Assembly: GCF_009857435.1 (NCBI RefSeq)
Contig: NZ_WWCK01000004.1
Span: 62,001-126,000, forward strand
Length of the DNA stretch: 64,000 bases
Origin: Duganella rivi
GTDB taxonomy: Bacteria > Pseudomonadota > Gammaproteobacteria > Burkholderiales > Burkholderiaceae_D
Direction of reading: 5' to 3'
The position numbers and the translations under genes were made by a program. A model generated the notes under the pieces. That model ran no database searches. It was given only the letters and a program-made list of their open reading frames with translations, and was not told where the DNA came from. Below, one piece after another: positions 21,169-29,380 of this stretch. The number at the start of each line of letters is the position of its first letter. Within the stretch, counting starts at the first letter, position 1.

Positions 21169-21248
21169 CTTACGGGAGCACCCTGATGGTGCATGTGCAT
21201 TAAAATCAACAAGTTAAACGTTTACTGGCAAACTGGTAGTTGATATTC

Positions 21249-21280
21249 AGTTGTATGATGTCTGATATCTAGGCTATGAT
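21249..21280 (+). promoter_or_regulatory. Operator site 2 overlapping a promoter for the MFS gene
   Basis: AGTTGTATGATG (21249-21260) is the exact inverse of the core of site 1. It overlaps a possible -35 (TTGTAT, 21251-21256) spaced 18 bp from TATGAT (21275-21280), 28 bp before the transporter ATG. A protein bound here would block RNA polymerase, suggesting substrate-induced derepression. The promoter itself is tentative. Confidence 0.45.
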
Positions 21281-21308
21281 CATCGAACCAAAAGTAAGGA
21301 GACTTCGC

Positions 21309-22673
21309 ATGACCACGCCTCACCCGCAGCAAGCCAGCCGCGTCCGCTGGATGATCCTCGCCGTACTGTTTGCCGTTACCACCATCAACTACGCCGACCG
21401 CGCCACCATCGCGATCGCCGGCCCGGAGCTCAAAAAGCTGCTGGGCCTGACACCGGTGCAAATGGGTTTTGTGTTCTCCGCGTTCGCATGGTCGTATGTG
21501 CTGGCGCAATTGCCGGGCGGCTGGCTGCTTGACCGCTTCGGTTCCAAGATTACCTACTTCTTCAGCATCTTCCTGTGGTCGCTGTTCACCATGCTGATGG
21601 GCGGCGTCGGCTTCTTTACCGGCGCAGCTGCGGTCGCGGCACTGTTCACCTTGCGCCTGCTGATCGGCGCAGCTGAAGCGCCCTCCTTTCCCGGCAACTC
21701 GCGCATCGCCTCGTCGTGGTTCCCAACCAGCGAGCGCGGCACGGCGGCCGCCATCTTCAACTCGGCGCAGTACTTTGCCACCGTGCTGTTCGCGCCCATC
21801 ATGGGCTGGCTGGTGCATTCGTTCGGCTGGGAGAGCGTGTTCTTCGTGATGGGCGGACTGGGCATCATCATGGCCTTTATATGGCTGAAGACCGTGTACG
21901 GCCCGAAAGACCATCCGCGCGCTAATGCTGCCGAGGTCGCCTACATCGAAGCCGGCGGCGCGCTGGTGGATCTGGAGAGCAAAGACAAGGCAGCGGCCAC
22001 CACCAAGCTCGACACGTGGGCCTGCATCAAGCAGCTGCTGGGCAACCGCATGCTGCTGGGCGTGTACATCGGCCAGTACTGCATCAACACCCTGACCTAC
22101 TTCTTCCTGACCTGGTTCCCGGTGTACCTGGTGCAGGAACGCCACATGACGATTTTGAAGGCCGGCTTTGTGGCGGCGCTGCCGGCGGTGGCAGGCTTCC
22201 TCGGCGGCGTGCTCGGTGGCGTGATCTCGGATCGCCTGATCAAGGCCGGCAAAACGCAATCGGTGGCGCGCAAGACGCCGATCGTGTGCGGCATGCTGCT
22301 GTCGACCTCCATGATCATCTGCAATTACGTGGAAGCGGACTGGCTGGTGATTACCGTGATGTCGCTGGCCTTCTTCGGCAAGGGCATCGGCGCGCTGGGC
22401 TGGGCGGTGGTGGCGGATACCTCGCCGAAAGAAGCCGGCGGCATGAGCGGCGCGCTGTTCAACACCTTCGGCAATACGGCCGGCATCACCACACCGATCG
22501 TGATCGGCTACATCCTGGAGAAAACCGGCTCGTTCTCGGGCGCGCTGGTGTTCGTCGGCGCCAACGCCGTGGTGACCATCTTGTGCTACCTGCTGATGGT
22601 CGGCGAAATCAAGCGCTTCGAATTCAAGACGCCGGTGATGCGCAAGCTGGAACCGGCGCGCGACGCGGCTTAA
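21309..22673 (+). CDS. MFS transporter, anion:cation symporter (sugar-acid) type
   Basis: 454 residues from the ATG at 21309, preceded by AAGGAG at good spacing; an upstream ATG at 21276 has no such site. Twelve hydrophobic segments are seen. N-terminal blocks INYADRATIAIAGPELKK and WSYVLAQLPGGWLLDRFGSK, and RLLIGAAEAPSFPGNSRI, are typical of the GudP/GarP/ExuT group, which imports glucarate, galactarate or hexuronates with protons. The substrate cannot be fixed from sequence. The paired GntR-type palindromes upstream fit sugar-acid control. No catabolic genes follow; a terminator closes the gene. Confidence 0.9.
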   Translation: MTTPHPQQASRVRWMILAVLFAVTTINYADRATIAIAGPELKKLLGLTPVQMGFVFSAFAWSYVLAQLPGGWLLDRFGSKITYFFSIFLWSLFTMLMGGVGFFTGAAAVAALFTLRLLIGAAEAPSFPGNSRIASSWFPTSERGTAAAIFNSAQYFATVLFAPIMGWLVHSFGWESVFFVMGGLGIIMAFIWLKTVYGPKDHPRANAAEVAYIEAGGALVDLESKDKAAATTKLDTWACIKQLLGNRMLLGVYIGQYCINTLTYFFLTWFPVYLVQERHMTILKAGFVAALPAVAGFLGGVLGGVISDRLIKAGKTQSVARKTPIVCGMLLSTSMIICNYVEADWLVITVMSLAFFGKGIGALGWAVVADTSPKEAGGMSGALFNTFGNTAGITTPIVIGYILEKTGSFSGALVFVGANAVVTILCYLLMVGEIKRFEFKTPVMRKLEPARDAA

Positions 22674-22697
22674 AGCCCTATCGACGCCGATGGTTCA

Positions 22698-22725
22698 AAC
22701 GCCCACTCCCCGGAGTAGGCGTTTT
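22698..22725 (+). terminator. Rho-independent terminator after the MFS gene
   Basis: The stem AACGCC-C-ACTCC pairs with GGAGT-A-GGCGTT around a two-base loop, followed by a short T run. It lies 25 bp after the transporter stop. Confidence 0.75.
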
Positions 22726-22834
22726 CATTTCTCCATTCAGAAGCCATGAGCATGGGCAGAAGTGAGATTTTGCGTATTTTAAGGGTGAGCATGATGCTAT
22801 CCTCATGCCCATCGCAATACTCATCGCCTCATCC

Positions 22835-23548
22835 ATGAAAAGACTGCTGCTTCTTACCTTGCCCCTTCTCTTTAGCGCTTGCGCATCCGTGTCCCTTCCG
22901 CTCCCAGCAGACAATGAAGTCGCACCGGGATTTCGTCGCCCAGCGACCAATGCGCGGATTTTAATGCTGCCTCCCGAAGTCGAATCAGTGGAATTGGAAG
23001 CCGGCATCAACGGCTTGAAACAACAGCTCCACCAGCAACTACGCGCGTCGGGTTACCAGGTCTTGATACTCGACCAGAACAGCTACGACACGATCTGGAA
23101 TCAGGAAATAGCGGAGGTCGGCGGCATTTACGATAGCGGAACGGGCGCCCTGCGCCGGCAGGCGTATTTGCAGGCGCTCGGCCACCTAGTTCAGCGAGTG
23201 AGCAGCGAAACGGGAGCGGCATTGGTTGTGCGCCCGCAATTGGTACTCCGCCCCGCGGAACTATCGGGCGTATCGGCCGTGTGGGATGGGCAGCAACGCC
23301 GCAAGCTCACCAAGGGCGCTGGCGACGACACCATGCGGCATGACGGCACGACAGTGGGTTTGTCAGTTGGAATCAGCATGTTTGCCCCGAGCGGCGAGTT
23401 CGTGCTGAGTACGCACGGAGGCGCTTCGCTCCCGTTCAGGCTTAATCTCGAAACCAAGAGGAACGAGGTGCGCTCCGACTTATTCTCGAACGACAAAGAG
23501 ATCGCCGAGGGGGTAGCACTTGCACTCACACCGTTTCATCGAGCATAA
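22835..23548 (+). CDS. Predicted lipoprotein of unknown function
   Basis: 237 residues from the ATG at 22835 (MKRLLLLTLPLLFSAC). A lipobox LFSAC places the lipid-modified Cys at 16, so the product should be anchored in the outer or inner membrane. The frame continues 10 codons upstream to 22805, which would bury the signal. The mature part has a mixed alpha/beta pattern (ARILMLPPEVES, YQVLILDQNSYDTIW), resembling the peptidoglycan-associated or LpoB/CsgG-type fold of small lipoproteins, but I see no diagnostic motif. Single gene, convergent with the protease gene downstream. Confidence 0.72.
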   Translation: MKRLLLLTLPLLFSACASVSLPLPADNEVAPGFRRPATNARILMLPPEVESVELEAGINGLKQQLHQQLRASGYQVLILDQNSYDTIWNQEIAEVGGIYDSGTGALRRQAYLQALGHLVQRVSSETGAALVVRPQLVLRPAELSGVSAVWDGQQRRKLTKGAGDDTMRHDGTTVGLSVGISMFAPSGEFVLSTHGGASLPFRLNLETKRNEVRSDLFSNDKEIAEGVALALTPFHRA

Positions 23549-23600
23549 ACGGCGGATTTATCTGGCAATCGATGGCAGATTGGGTTTTAGTTAGCACACA

Positions 23601-24419
23601 CTAAGGCCCGGCAGGCAAGCCTTCTTTGCCGAGCGCGCTGTCTAGAATTTTGTTCAGCGCGCTCACATAGATCGCAATCCCAACCGGGGTTTCACCAACC
23701 ACGGTAAGTTGCCGAACCGGCATCCCGACAAGATGCCATTTGCCATTGTGCTCTTCCAGCACCATCGAGCCTGATGATCCGGGCGGCATGTCACAGTTTG
23801 ATAGGAAAAGGCCGGTAACTGTGGTTATGCGTTCGGCTGAACATCCTTCCTGAGAAACAATTGCGCGTCTTTCGTCAGGCATTTTTACTGAACTAATAGT
23901 TTTCAACCGTCCAATGGGCGTGCGCTGTCCCGGCTCGGGCCTATCAAAAATTAAAGCTCCATATTCTTTACCCAGGCAACTTTCCAGACGCAGTACCGCT
24001 ACGTCCCCCACTAGCCCACGCTTAGTCCCCTCCTGATAACTGCCAAACTCGATAACTTTTGCCGTCATCGATCCCTTGAATCTGCCAGTTTGGGCGTCGA
24101 GGTTGAAAGCGAAATTCACTACGTGTCCAACAGCTAGTTCATCGAATAACTCAACTTTACCTGTCGCCATATCTTTCGATTTGCCATACGCGACATGGAG
24201 GTTCGTCATAATATGGCAGCCGTTTTGCCCAACAATGAATGCATTCCCGATTAGCTCGCTCTGGGGCTGCGACACCTCGCCCACCAGCTTCGCAAGAGTC
24301 CCGCTAGGATCAACTGGCTTACGAAGCGATTCCTGACAAAACGCCGAAGCCATCGCCAGAAAAGTCAGAGCAACCATTACGGCCCTGCTTAAAAAGAAAA
24401 TATGTCCTCGCGTGTCCAT
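23601..24419 (-). CDS. Secreted trypsin-like serine protease
   Basis: 272 residues with an N-terminal signal (hydrophobic stretch ~12-27, cleavage near ASAFC). The chymotrypsin-fold triad is visible: His75 in MTNLHVAYG, Asp139 in GDVAVLRLE, and Ser216 in PPGSSGSMV, the equivalent of GDSGG. The block around His and the spacing resemble periplasmic trypsin-like peptidases without PDZ domains. Acts in the periplasm or outside the cell; the target is unknown. It follows the hydrolase gene by only 10 bp on the same strand, so the two may share a transcript. Confidence 0.83.
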   Translation of the reverse strand: MDTRGHIFFLSRAVMVALTFLAMASAFCQESLRKPVDPSGTLAKLVGEVSQPQSELIGNAFIVGQNGCHIMTNLHVAYGKSKDMATGKVELFDELAVGHVVNFAFNLDAQTGRFKGSMTAKVIEFGSYQEGTKRGLVGDVAVLRLESCLGKEYGALIFDRPEPGQRTPIGRLKTISSVKMPDERRAIVSQEGCSAERITTVTGLFLSNCDMPPGSSGSMVLEEHNGKWHLVGMPVRQLTVVGETPVGIAIYVSALNKILDSALGKEGLPAGP

Positions 24420-24429
24420 AGACTGAATC

Positions 24430-25350
24430 CTACAGTCTCTTTGATGCGACGGCAGCAGAGGCGCTGGCGTGGGAGAAGCCGTGGTGCTGGAGGATGTCGA
24501 TCAGTTCTTGCGGGGAGCTGCCGAGCTTGAGGTTTTCGGCGATCCACTTGTGCCAGTCGGCGGTGACTTCCCTCGCCTCTTCCGCTATTTCCAAATTCAT
24601 GATGATGCGCGCCAGCAGTGCGTTGATGCGCTTGGTGTCGATCAGGTGCTGCACAACTGCGTGGCCGGAATATGGATACGGATGCAGCGTGCAATTGCCT
24701 ACTGCCGCCAGACGGTGCGCATGCATCGCATCCAAGTTGACGGATTCTTTGGTGGCTTGATCCGGCTTGGTTCCGAAGATGATGTGCATTTCCGGCAGCG
24801 CGCCGGCCTTGTTGCGGCCCAGCGTCTGCAAATCGTAGTAGCCCGAAACCGGCGGGTTGGCGGCCAGATCGCGCATCACCGACAACCAGCGGCGGTCGTG
24901 GTACAGCAAGGCCTGCTGCGGATCGAGGAAGGACAGCGGCCCAAACGCCAGCACTTGCTGCGCGTCCAACAGCATCCCGTACATCACCGCTGCATAAGCG
25001 CCCATCGATTGGCCGATGGTGATGACTTTGCTCGGCTTGATCTCGCGGATCAGCGCGCGTAGGCTAGCCGCTGTTTCATCGGGATGCATGCCCAGCCCAT
25101 CAACGCGCCGGTGATACCACGCGTTGCCCGAGTCGCGCACCAGTATCTTGTTGATGTGCCGCCCGCTCGCCTGCTCCAGCTTTTTCAGCCGGCCGTAAAA
25201 ATCAAAATCCGGCCGCGTCTCCCACGAGACAAAGCCGAAAGCGATCACCAATATCTCACCCGGAATAACGCGGTCGACCAGCACGTCCTCGGTGCTGGTT
25301 TTCACGCGCCGATTATCCAGCGCAGGAAGATCGGTGACCGATGGGGGCAT
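24430..25350 (-). CDS. Alpha/beta-hydrolase-like protein of unknown function
   Basis: 306 residues, no signal peptide. A nucleophile elbow GQSMG (Ser115) within KVITIGQSMGAYAAVMYGML and a late His in YSGHAVVQH fit an alpha/beta-hydrolase fold. The N-terminal strand region (GEILVIAFGFVSWE) matches proteins of capsule or surface-glycan clusters that carry this fold. The C-terminal ~60 residues form helices with WHKWIAENLKLGSSPQELID. Its start lies 5 bp after the thymidine kinase stop, so it is probably co-transcribed. Substrate unknown. Confidence 0.68.
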   Translation of the reverse strand: MPPSVTDLPALDNRRVKTSTEDVLVDRVIPGEILVIAFGFVSWETRPDFDFYGRLKKLEQASGRHINKILVRDSGNAWYHRRVDGLGMHPDETAASLRALIREIKPSKVITIGQSMGAYAAVMYGMLLDAQQVLAFGPLSFLDPQQALLYHDRRWLSVMRDLAANPPVSGYYDLQTLGRNKAGALPEMHIIFGTKPDQATKESVNLDAMHAHRLAAVGNCTLHPYPYSGHAVVQHLIDTKRINALLARIIMNLEIAEEAREVTADWHKWIAENLKLGSSPQELIDILQHHGFSHASASAAVASKRL

Positions 25351-25355
25351 GGCCG

Positions 25356-25916
25356 TCAGTGGATTTCGCTGTAGAAGCAGCGGCCGCAGGCTTGGCGGTA
25401 GCTCTCGTTGCCGCCGATGCTGATCTGCTCGCCTTCCTTGATGCGCTTGCCGTTTTCGTCGACACGGATGTTCATGGTCGCCTTCTTGCCGCAGCTGCAG
25501 ATGTTTTTGATTTCTTCGATATCGTCCGCCAGCGCCAGCAGGTAGGCCGAGCCGGGGAACGGTTCGCCCAGGAAGTCCGACCGCAGACCGTAGGTAATCA
25601 CCGGCACGCCGCGAACTTGCGCCAGCTGGTGCAGCTGCTTGACTTGTTCCTTGCTCAGGAATTGCGCCTCGTCCACCAGCAGGCAGGCGATTTTCTTGTC
25701 GATGGTAAGCAGGAAGTCGGTGTCCTTGTCGAACACTTCGGTCTCGCGCTGCGGGCCGAGGCGCGAGGTAACTTTGCCGACGCCGTAACGGTTGTCGATC
25801 GCCGCCGTGAACAGGCGCACTTGCTGGCCCTGTTCCTCGTAGTTGTGCGCCACCTGCAGCATTGCGGTGGATTTGCCTGCGTTCATCGCAGAGTATCGGA
25901 AATAGAGTTTTGCCAC
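25356..25916 (-). CDS. tdk: Thymidine kinase
   Basis: 186 residues, standard for type II thymidine kinase (~190-205). It phosphorylates thymidine with ATP in nucleotide salvage. The P-loop NAGKSTAML is at residues ~12-20, the DEAQFL Walker B/catalytic motif near 83-88, and a zinc-binding set is made by CSCGKKA and CGRCFY. The lasso-loop region GNESYRQACGRC is intact. The start MAKLYFRYSAM is typical for the family. Confidence 0.96.
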   Translation of the reverse strand: MAKLYFRYSAMNAGKSTAMLQVAHNYEEQGQQVRLFTAAIDNRYGVGKVTSRLGPQRETEVFDKDTDFLLTIDKKIACLLVDEAQFLSKEQVKQLHQLAQVRGVPVITYGLRSDFLGEPFPGSAYLLALADDIEEIKNICSCGKKATMNIRVDENGKRIKEGEQISIGGNESYRQACGRCFYSEIH

Positions 25917-26088
25917 TGCAAGCCTTCTGTTGGTGTTGTTGTGCCCTTGACGCCGGGAATTATATGCGCCCCGATCAATTATTTCTATCGTGTTGATTAG
26001 TATATTTAGCTATCTATTTAATCGGATGCGCTTTAATATTCACACATCGGGCAACAACGCCTAGCCAACAAACTCAAGGAGCCGCACC

Positions 26089-26385
26089 ATGAAAACCATC
26101 GCCTTCGTCCTGTCCGCCGCGCTGTTCGCTGCCACTGCCGCCACGGCGCAAGAGATCGGTGAATACTCCGGCAACACCAGCTTCGTCTCGACCAAGACCC
26201 GCGCTGAAGTAAAAGCCGAAACCCTGGCCGCCATCCAGCGCGGCGAGTTGCGCGACGGCGAGCAGTATCCTGACCCGCGCGTCGGCCAGCCAGAAGTCAA
26301 AGCCAAAACCCACGCTGAAGTGAAAGCTGAATTGGCCGCCTACCGCAGCGAACACAAAGGCGCCGTGCAAGACACCGCGCTGTAA
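26089..26385 (+). CDS. DUF4148 family small secreted protein
   Basis: 98 residues. A strong AAGGAG precedes the ATG by seven bases. A signal peptide (MKTIAFVLSAALFAATAATA) is followed by two copies of a short motif, KTRAEVKAETLAA and KTHAEVKAELAAY. This motif defines DUF4148, a family abundant in Burkholderiales, often many copies per genome. Predicted periplasmic; function unknown. Single gene with its own upstream AT-rich promoter region (25950-26070). Confidence 0.9.
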   Translation: MKTIAFVLSAALFAATAATAQEIGEYSGNTSFVSTKTRAEVKAETLAAIQRGELRDGEQYPDPRVGQPEVKAKTHAEVKAELAAYRSEHKGAVQDTAL

Positions 26386-26445
26386 GAAGCAGCAATATTG
26401 GCGGAAATGGCGCATACTTGCTTTTAATGCAGCAAGGAGACAAAT

Positions 26446-27813
26446 ATGCGCAAACCCGCGTTGTTCACCCTGATTGGCAAGACGCCACTGGCCGAGATTA
26501 CCCGTCTCGACACCGGCCCTTGCCAACTATTCCTTAAACTGGAATCGCAAAACCCCGGTGGCTCGATCAAAGACCGCATCGGTCTGGCGATGATCGAAGC
26601 GGCCGAAGCCCAAGGCTTGCTCAAGCCCGGCGGCACCATCATCGAGGCGACCGCCGGTAACACCGGCCTCGGTCTCGCGCTGGTCGGGCGTTTGAAAGGC
26701 TACCGCGTGCTGCTGGTGGTGCCGGACAAGATGTCGACCGAAAAAGTGCTGCACCTGAAGGCGCTAGGCGCCGAGGTGCGCACCACCCGTTCCGATGTCG
26801 GCAAGGGCCATCCCGAGTACTACCAGGATTACGCCGCGCGGCTGGCCGCCGAGATGCCGGGCGCATGGTACTCCGACCAATTCAACAACGCCGCCAATCC
26901 ACTGGCGCACGAAACCACCACTGGCCCGGAAATCTGGGAGCAGATGGCGCATCAAGTCGATGCCATCGTGGTCGGTGTCGGCTCCTCCGGCACCTTGACC
27001 GGCTTGACGCGCTACTTCCGCAAAGTCGCGCCGCACGTCGAATTTATCCTGGCCGATCCGGCTGGCTCCATCCTCGCCGAGTACATTGAAACCGGCCACG
27101 TCTCCGACACCAGCGGCTCGTGGGCGGTGGAAGGCATAGGCGAGGACTTCATCCCGGCGATTGCCGATATGACGGCAGTAAAGAAGGCCTACACCATTAC
27201 CGACCACGAAAGCTTCGCCACCGCGCGCGCCTTGCTGAAAGAAGAAGGCATACCGGGCGGCTCGTCTACCGGCACGCTGCTGGCCGCCGCCCTGCGCTAC
27301 TGCCGCGAACAAACCACGCCGAAACGCGTGGTCAGTTTTGTGTGCGACACCGGCACGCGCTACCTGTCCAAGGTCTACAACGATGGCTGGATGCGCGATC
27401 AAGGTTTGCTGGAACGCCCGCAGCATAAGGATCTCCGAGATTTAATCGGCCGCCGCTTCGATGCTGGTGAAGTCATCAGCGTCACGCCCGAGGACACGCT
27501 GATGATCGCCTTCAACCGCATGCGCGCTGCCGATGTGGCGCAGTTGCCGGTGCTGGAAAAAGGCCAGCTGGCAGGCATCATTGATGAATCGGATCTGCTG
27601 CTGTCGGTCGGCACGCAGCCGGAGCGCTTCAATCACCAGGTAGGCAGCACCATGACACGGCGGCTGGAAATTCTCGCGCCGGGCGCGGATCTGCAAGCGC
27701 TGCGCGATGTGCTGGATCGCGGCCTGACCGCCGTGGTGGCCGAAGGCGACACTTTCTACGGCCTGATCACCCGCTACGATTTACTCAACCATCTGCGAAG
27801 GACGTTATCTTGA
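26446..27813 (+). CDS. Cystathionine beta-synthase
   Basis: 455 residues. A PLP-dependent enzyme condensing serine (or O-acetylserine) with homocysteine to cystathionine in reverse transsulfuration. The PLP lysine lies in NPGGSIKDRIG (residues ~35-45), the phosphate-binding loop in TAGNTGLGLA, and a second Gly loop in GVGSSGTLTG. The C-terminal ~120 residues form a pair of CBS domains (EDTLMIAFNRMRAADVAQLP and a second copy), the regulatory part of the enzyme. An AAGGAG site precedes the ATG. It overlaps the next gene by 4 bp, giving a two-gene transsulfuration operon. Confidence 0.93.
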   Translation: MRKPALFTLIGKTPLAEITRLDTGPCQLFLKLESQNPGGSIKDRIGLAMIEAAEAQGLLKPGGTIIEATAGNTGLGLALVGRLKGYRVLLVVPDKMSTEKVLHLKALGAEVRTTRSDVGKGHPEYYQDYAARLAAEMPGAWYSDQFNNAANPLAHETTTGPEIWEQMAHQVDAIVVGVGSSGTLTGLTRYFRKVAPHVEFILADPAGSILAEYIETGHVSDTSGSWAVEGIGEDFIPAIADMTAVKKAYTITDHESFATARALLKEEGIPGGSSTGTLLAAALRYCREQTTPKRVVSFVCDTGTRYLSKVYNDGWMRDQGLLERPQHKDLRDLIGRRFDAGEVISVTPEDTLMIAFNRMRAADVAQLPVLEKGQLAGIIDESDLLLSVGTQPERFNHQVGSTMTRRLEILAPGADLQALRDVLDRGLTAVVAEGDTFYGLITRYDLLNHLRRTLS

Positions 27814-28982
27814 ACGAGAAAAAAGCCGCACTGGCCACGCGCGTGATCCACGCCGGCCAATCGCCCGATCCGTCCACCGGCGCTATCATGCCGCCGATTT
27901 ACGCCACCTCCACCTTCGTGCAGGATAGCCCCGGCGTGCACAAAGGGTTGGATTACGGCCGTTCGCACAATCCCACGCGCTGGGCACTGGAGCGCTGCGT
28001 GGCCGATCTGGAGAGCGGTTCGCAAGCTTTCGCCTTTGCCTCCGGCCTCGCGGCGATATCGACAGTGCTGGAGCTGGCCGACGCCGGCTCGCACATCATC
28101 GCCGGCGACGATATGTACGGCGGCACCTACCGCCTGTTCGAGCGTGTGCGCCGCCGCAGCGCCGGCCATGACTTCAGCTACGTCGATCTGACCAATCCCG
28201 AGAACCTGCTGGCCGCGATCAAGCCCGAAACGAAAATGGTGTGGGTCGAAACGCCGACCAATCCCATGCTCAAGCTGGCGGACTTGCAGGCGATCGGCAA
28301 AATCTGCCGCGAGCGCGGCATCATCGCTATCGCCGACAACACCTTCGCCAGCCCGATCGTGCAACGCCCGCTGGAACACGGCTTCGACATCGTGGTGCAC
28401 TCGGCCACCAAGTATTTGAACGGCCACTCGGACATCATCGGCGGCATCGCGGTGGTGGGTGGAGAACCGCACCAGAAAGCGTGGTGCGAGCAGTTGGCCT
28501 TCCTGCAGAATTCCGTCGGCGCGATCGCCGGCCCGTTCGACAGCTTCCTCGCCCTGCGCGGCGTGAAAACGCTGGCGATCCGCATGGAACGCCACTGCGC
28601 CAGCGCACTGGAACTGGCGCGATGGCTGGAGCAGCAGCCGGAAGTCCGCAAAGTGTTCTACCCCGGCCTCGAATCACACCCGCAGCACGCATTGGCCAAG
28701 CGCCAGATGCACGGCTTCGGCGGCATCATCTCCATCGATCTGAAAACCGACCTGCCGGGCGCGCGCCGCTTCCTCGAAAGCTGCAAGGTGTTCGCGCTGG
28801 CCGAGAGCCTGGGCGGTGTCGAAAGCCTGATCGAACACCCTGCCCTGATGACCCACGCCAGCATCCCGGCCGCCCAGCGCGCAGCCTTGGGCATCGGCGA
28901 CGGCTTGATCCGGCTGTCGGTTGGAATTGAAGATATAGGGGATTTAAAGGCCGATATTCGCAGTTCGCTGGACGCTATTTAA
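27810..28982 (+). CDS. Cystathionine gamma-synthase/lyase family PLP enzyme
   Basis: 390 residues from a TTG start overlapping the upstream stop (TTGA), with GAAGGA before it. A Cys/Met-metabolism PLP enzyme: RVIHAGQSPDPSTGAIMPPI at the N-terminus, the tyrosine region GLDYGRSHNPTRWALE, and the PLP lysine in VVHSATKYLNGHSDIIGG. The C-terminal block AESLGGVESLIEHPALMTH is typical of gamma-lyases and gamma-synthases. Pairing with cystathionine beta-synthase favours a gamma-lyase that releases cysteine, but synthase activity cannot be excluded. Confidence 0.93.
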   Translation: MNEKKAALATRVIHAGQSPDPSTGAIMPPIYATSTFVQDSPGVHKGLDYGRSHNPTRWALERCVADLESGSQAFAFASGLAAISTVLELADAGSHIIAGDDMYGGTYRLFERVRRRSAGHDFSYVDLTNPENLLAAIKPETKMVWVETPTNPMLKLADLQAIGKICRERGIIAIADNTFASPIVQRPLEHGFDIVVHSATKYLNGHSDIIGGIAVVGGEPHQKAWCEQLAFLQNSVGAIAGPFDSFLALRGVKTLAIRMERHCASALELARWLEQQPEVRKVFYPGLESHPQHALAKRQMHGFGGIISIDLKTDLPGARRFLESCKVFALAESLGGVESLIEHPALMTHASIPAAQRAALGIGDGLIRLSVGIEDIGDLKADIRSSLDAI

Positions 28983-28999
28983 CTGCTAATATTCTGCGC

Positions 29000-29374
29000 A
29001 TGGAATTCATACTCATTATTGCCATCGTATTGGCGCTGGCCTTCGCCTACTCGATCATCGTCGCCAGCGCCAAGCCGGTTGTCGGCAGCGACTACTACAA
29101 GGTGTCCAGGGACGGCCGCGTGCTGCTGGCGGCCGGCTCCAAGGTCAGCGCCCTGAAACCGACCCTGTACCCGGAAGGCCTGAAGGTCAAGCTGCGCGGC
29201 GGTTCGCGCACTGGTGAGTTCTTCGTCCACGACCTGGTGGCCGAGACTTACCTGCCGAATCCGAACAAGTATCCGGTAGTGCGCCACAAGGACGGCAACG
29301 TCCGCAATAACAAGGTCGAGAATCTGCAATGGGCGAAGGCCGCAGAGCCTAGCGAAGAAGCACCTGCGGCCTAA
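29000..29374 (+). CDS. Membrane-anchored protein with HNH_3-like domain
   Basis: 124 residues. An N-terminal hydrophobic helix (residues 2-23) is followed by a small beta domain and then a stretch matching HNH_3-type homing-endonuclease domains: VHDLVAETYLPNPNKYPVV then RHKDGNVRNNKVENLQW. The His (96) and the two Asn positions (103/104 and 108) of the beta-beta-metal pattern are kept. Such domains usually occur in soluble phage or mobile nucleases, so membrane tethering is unusual. The gene starts 17 bp after the transsulfuration operon without a strong ribosome site. Nuclease activity is not proven. Confidence 0.7.
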   Translation: MEFILIIAIVLALAFAYSIIVASAKPVVGSDYYKVSRDGRVLLAAGSKVSALKPTLYPEGLKVKLRGGSRTGEFFVHDLVAETYLPNPNKYPVVRHKDGNVRNNKVENLQWAKAAEPSEEAPAA

Positions 29375-29380
29375 CCATCC

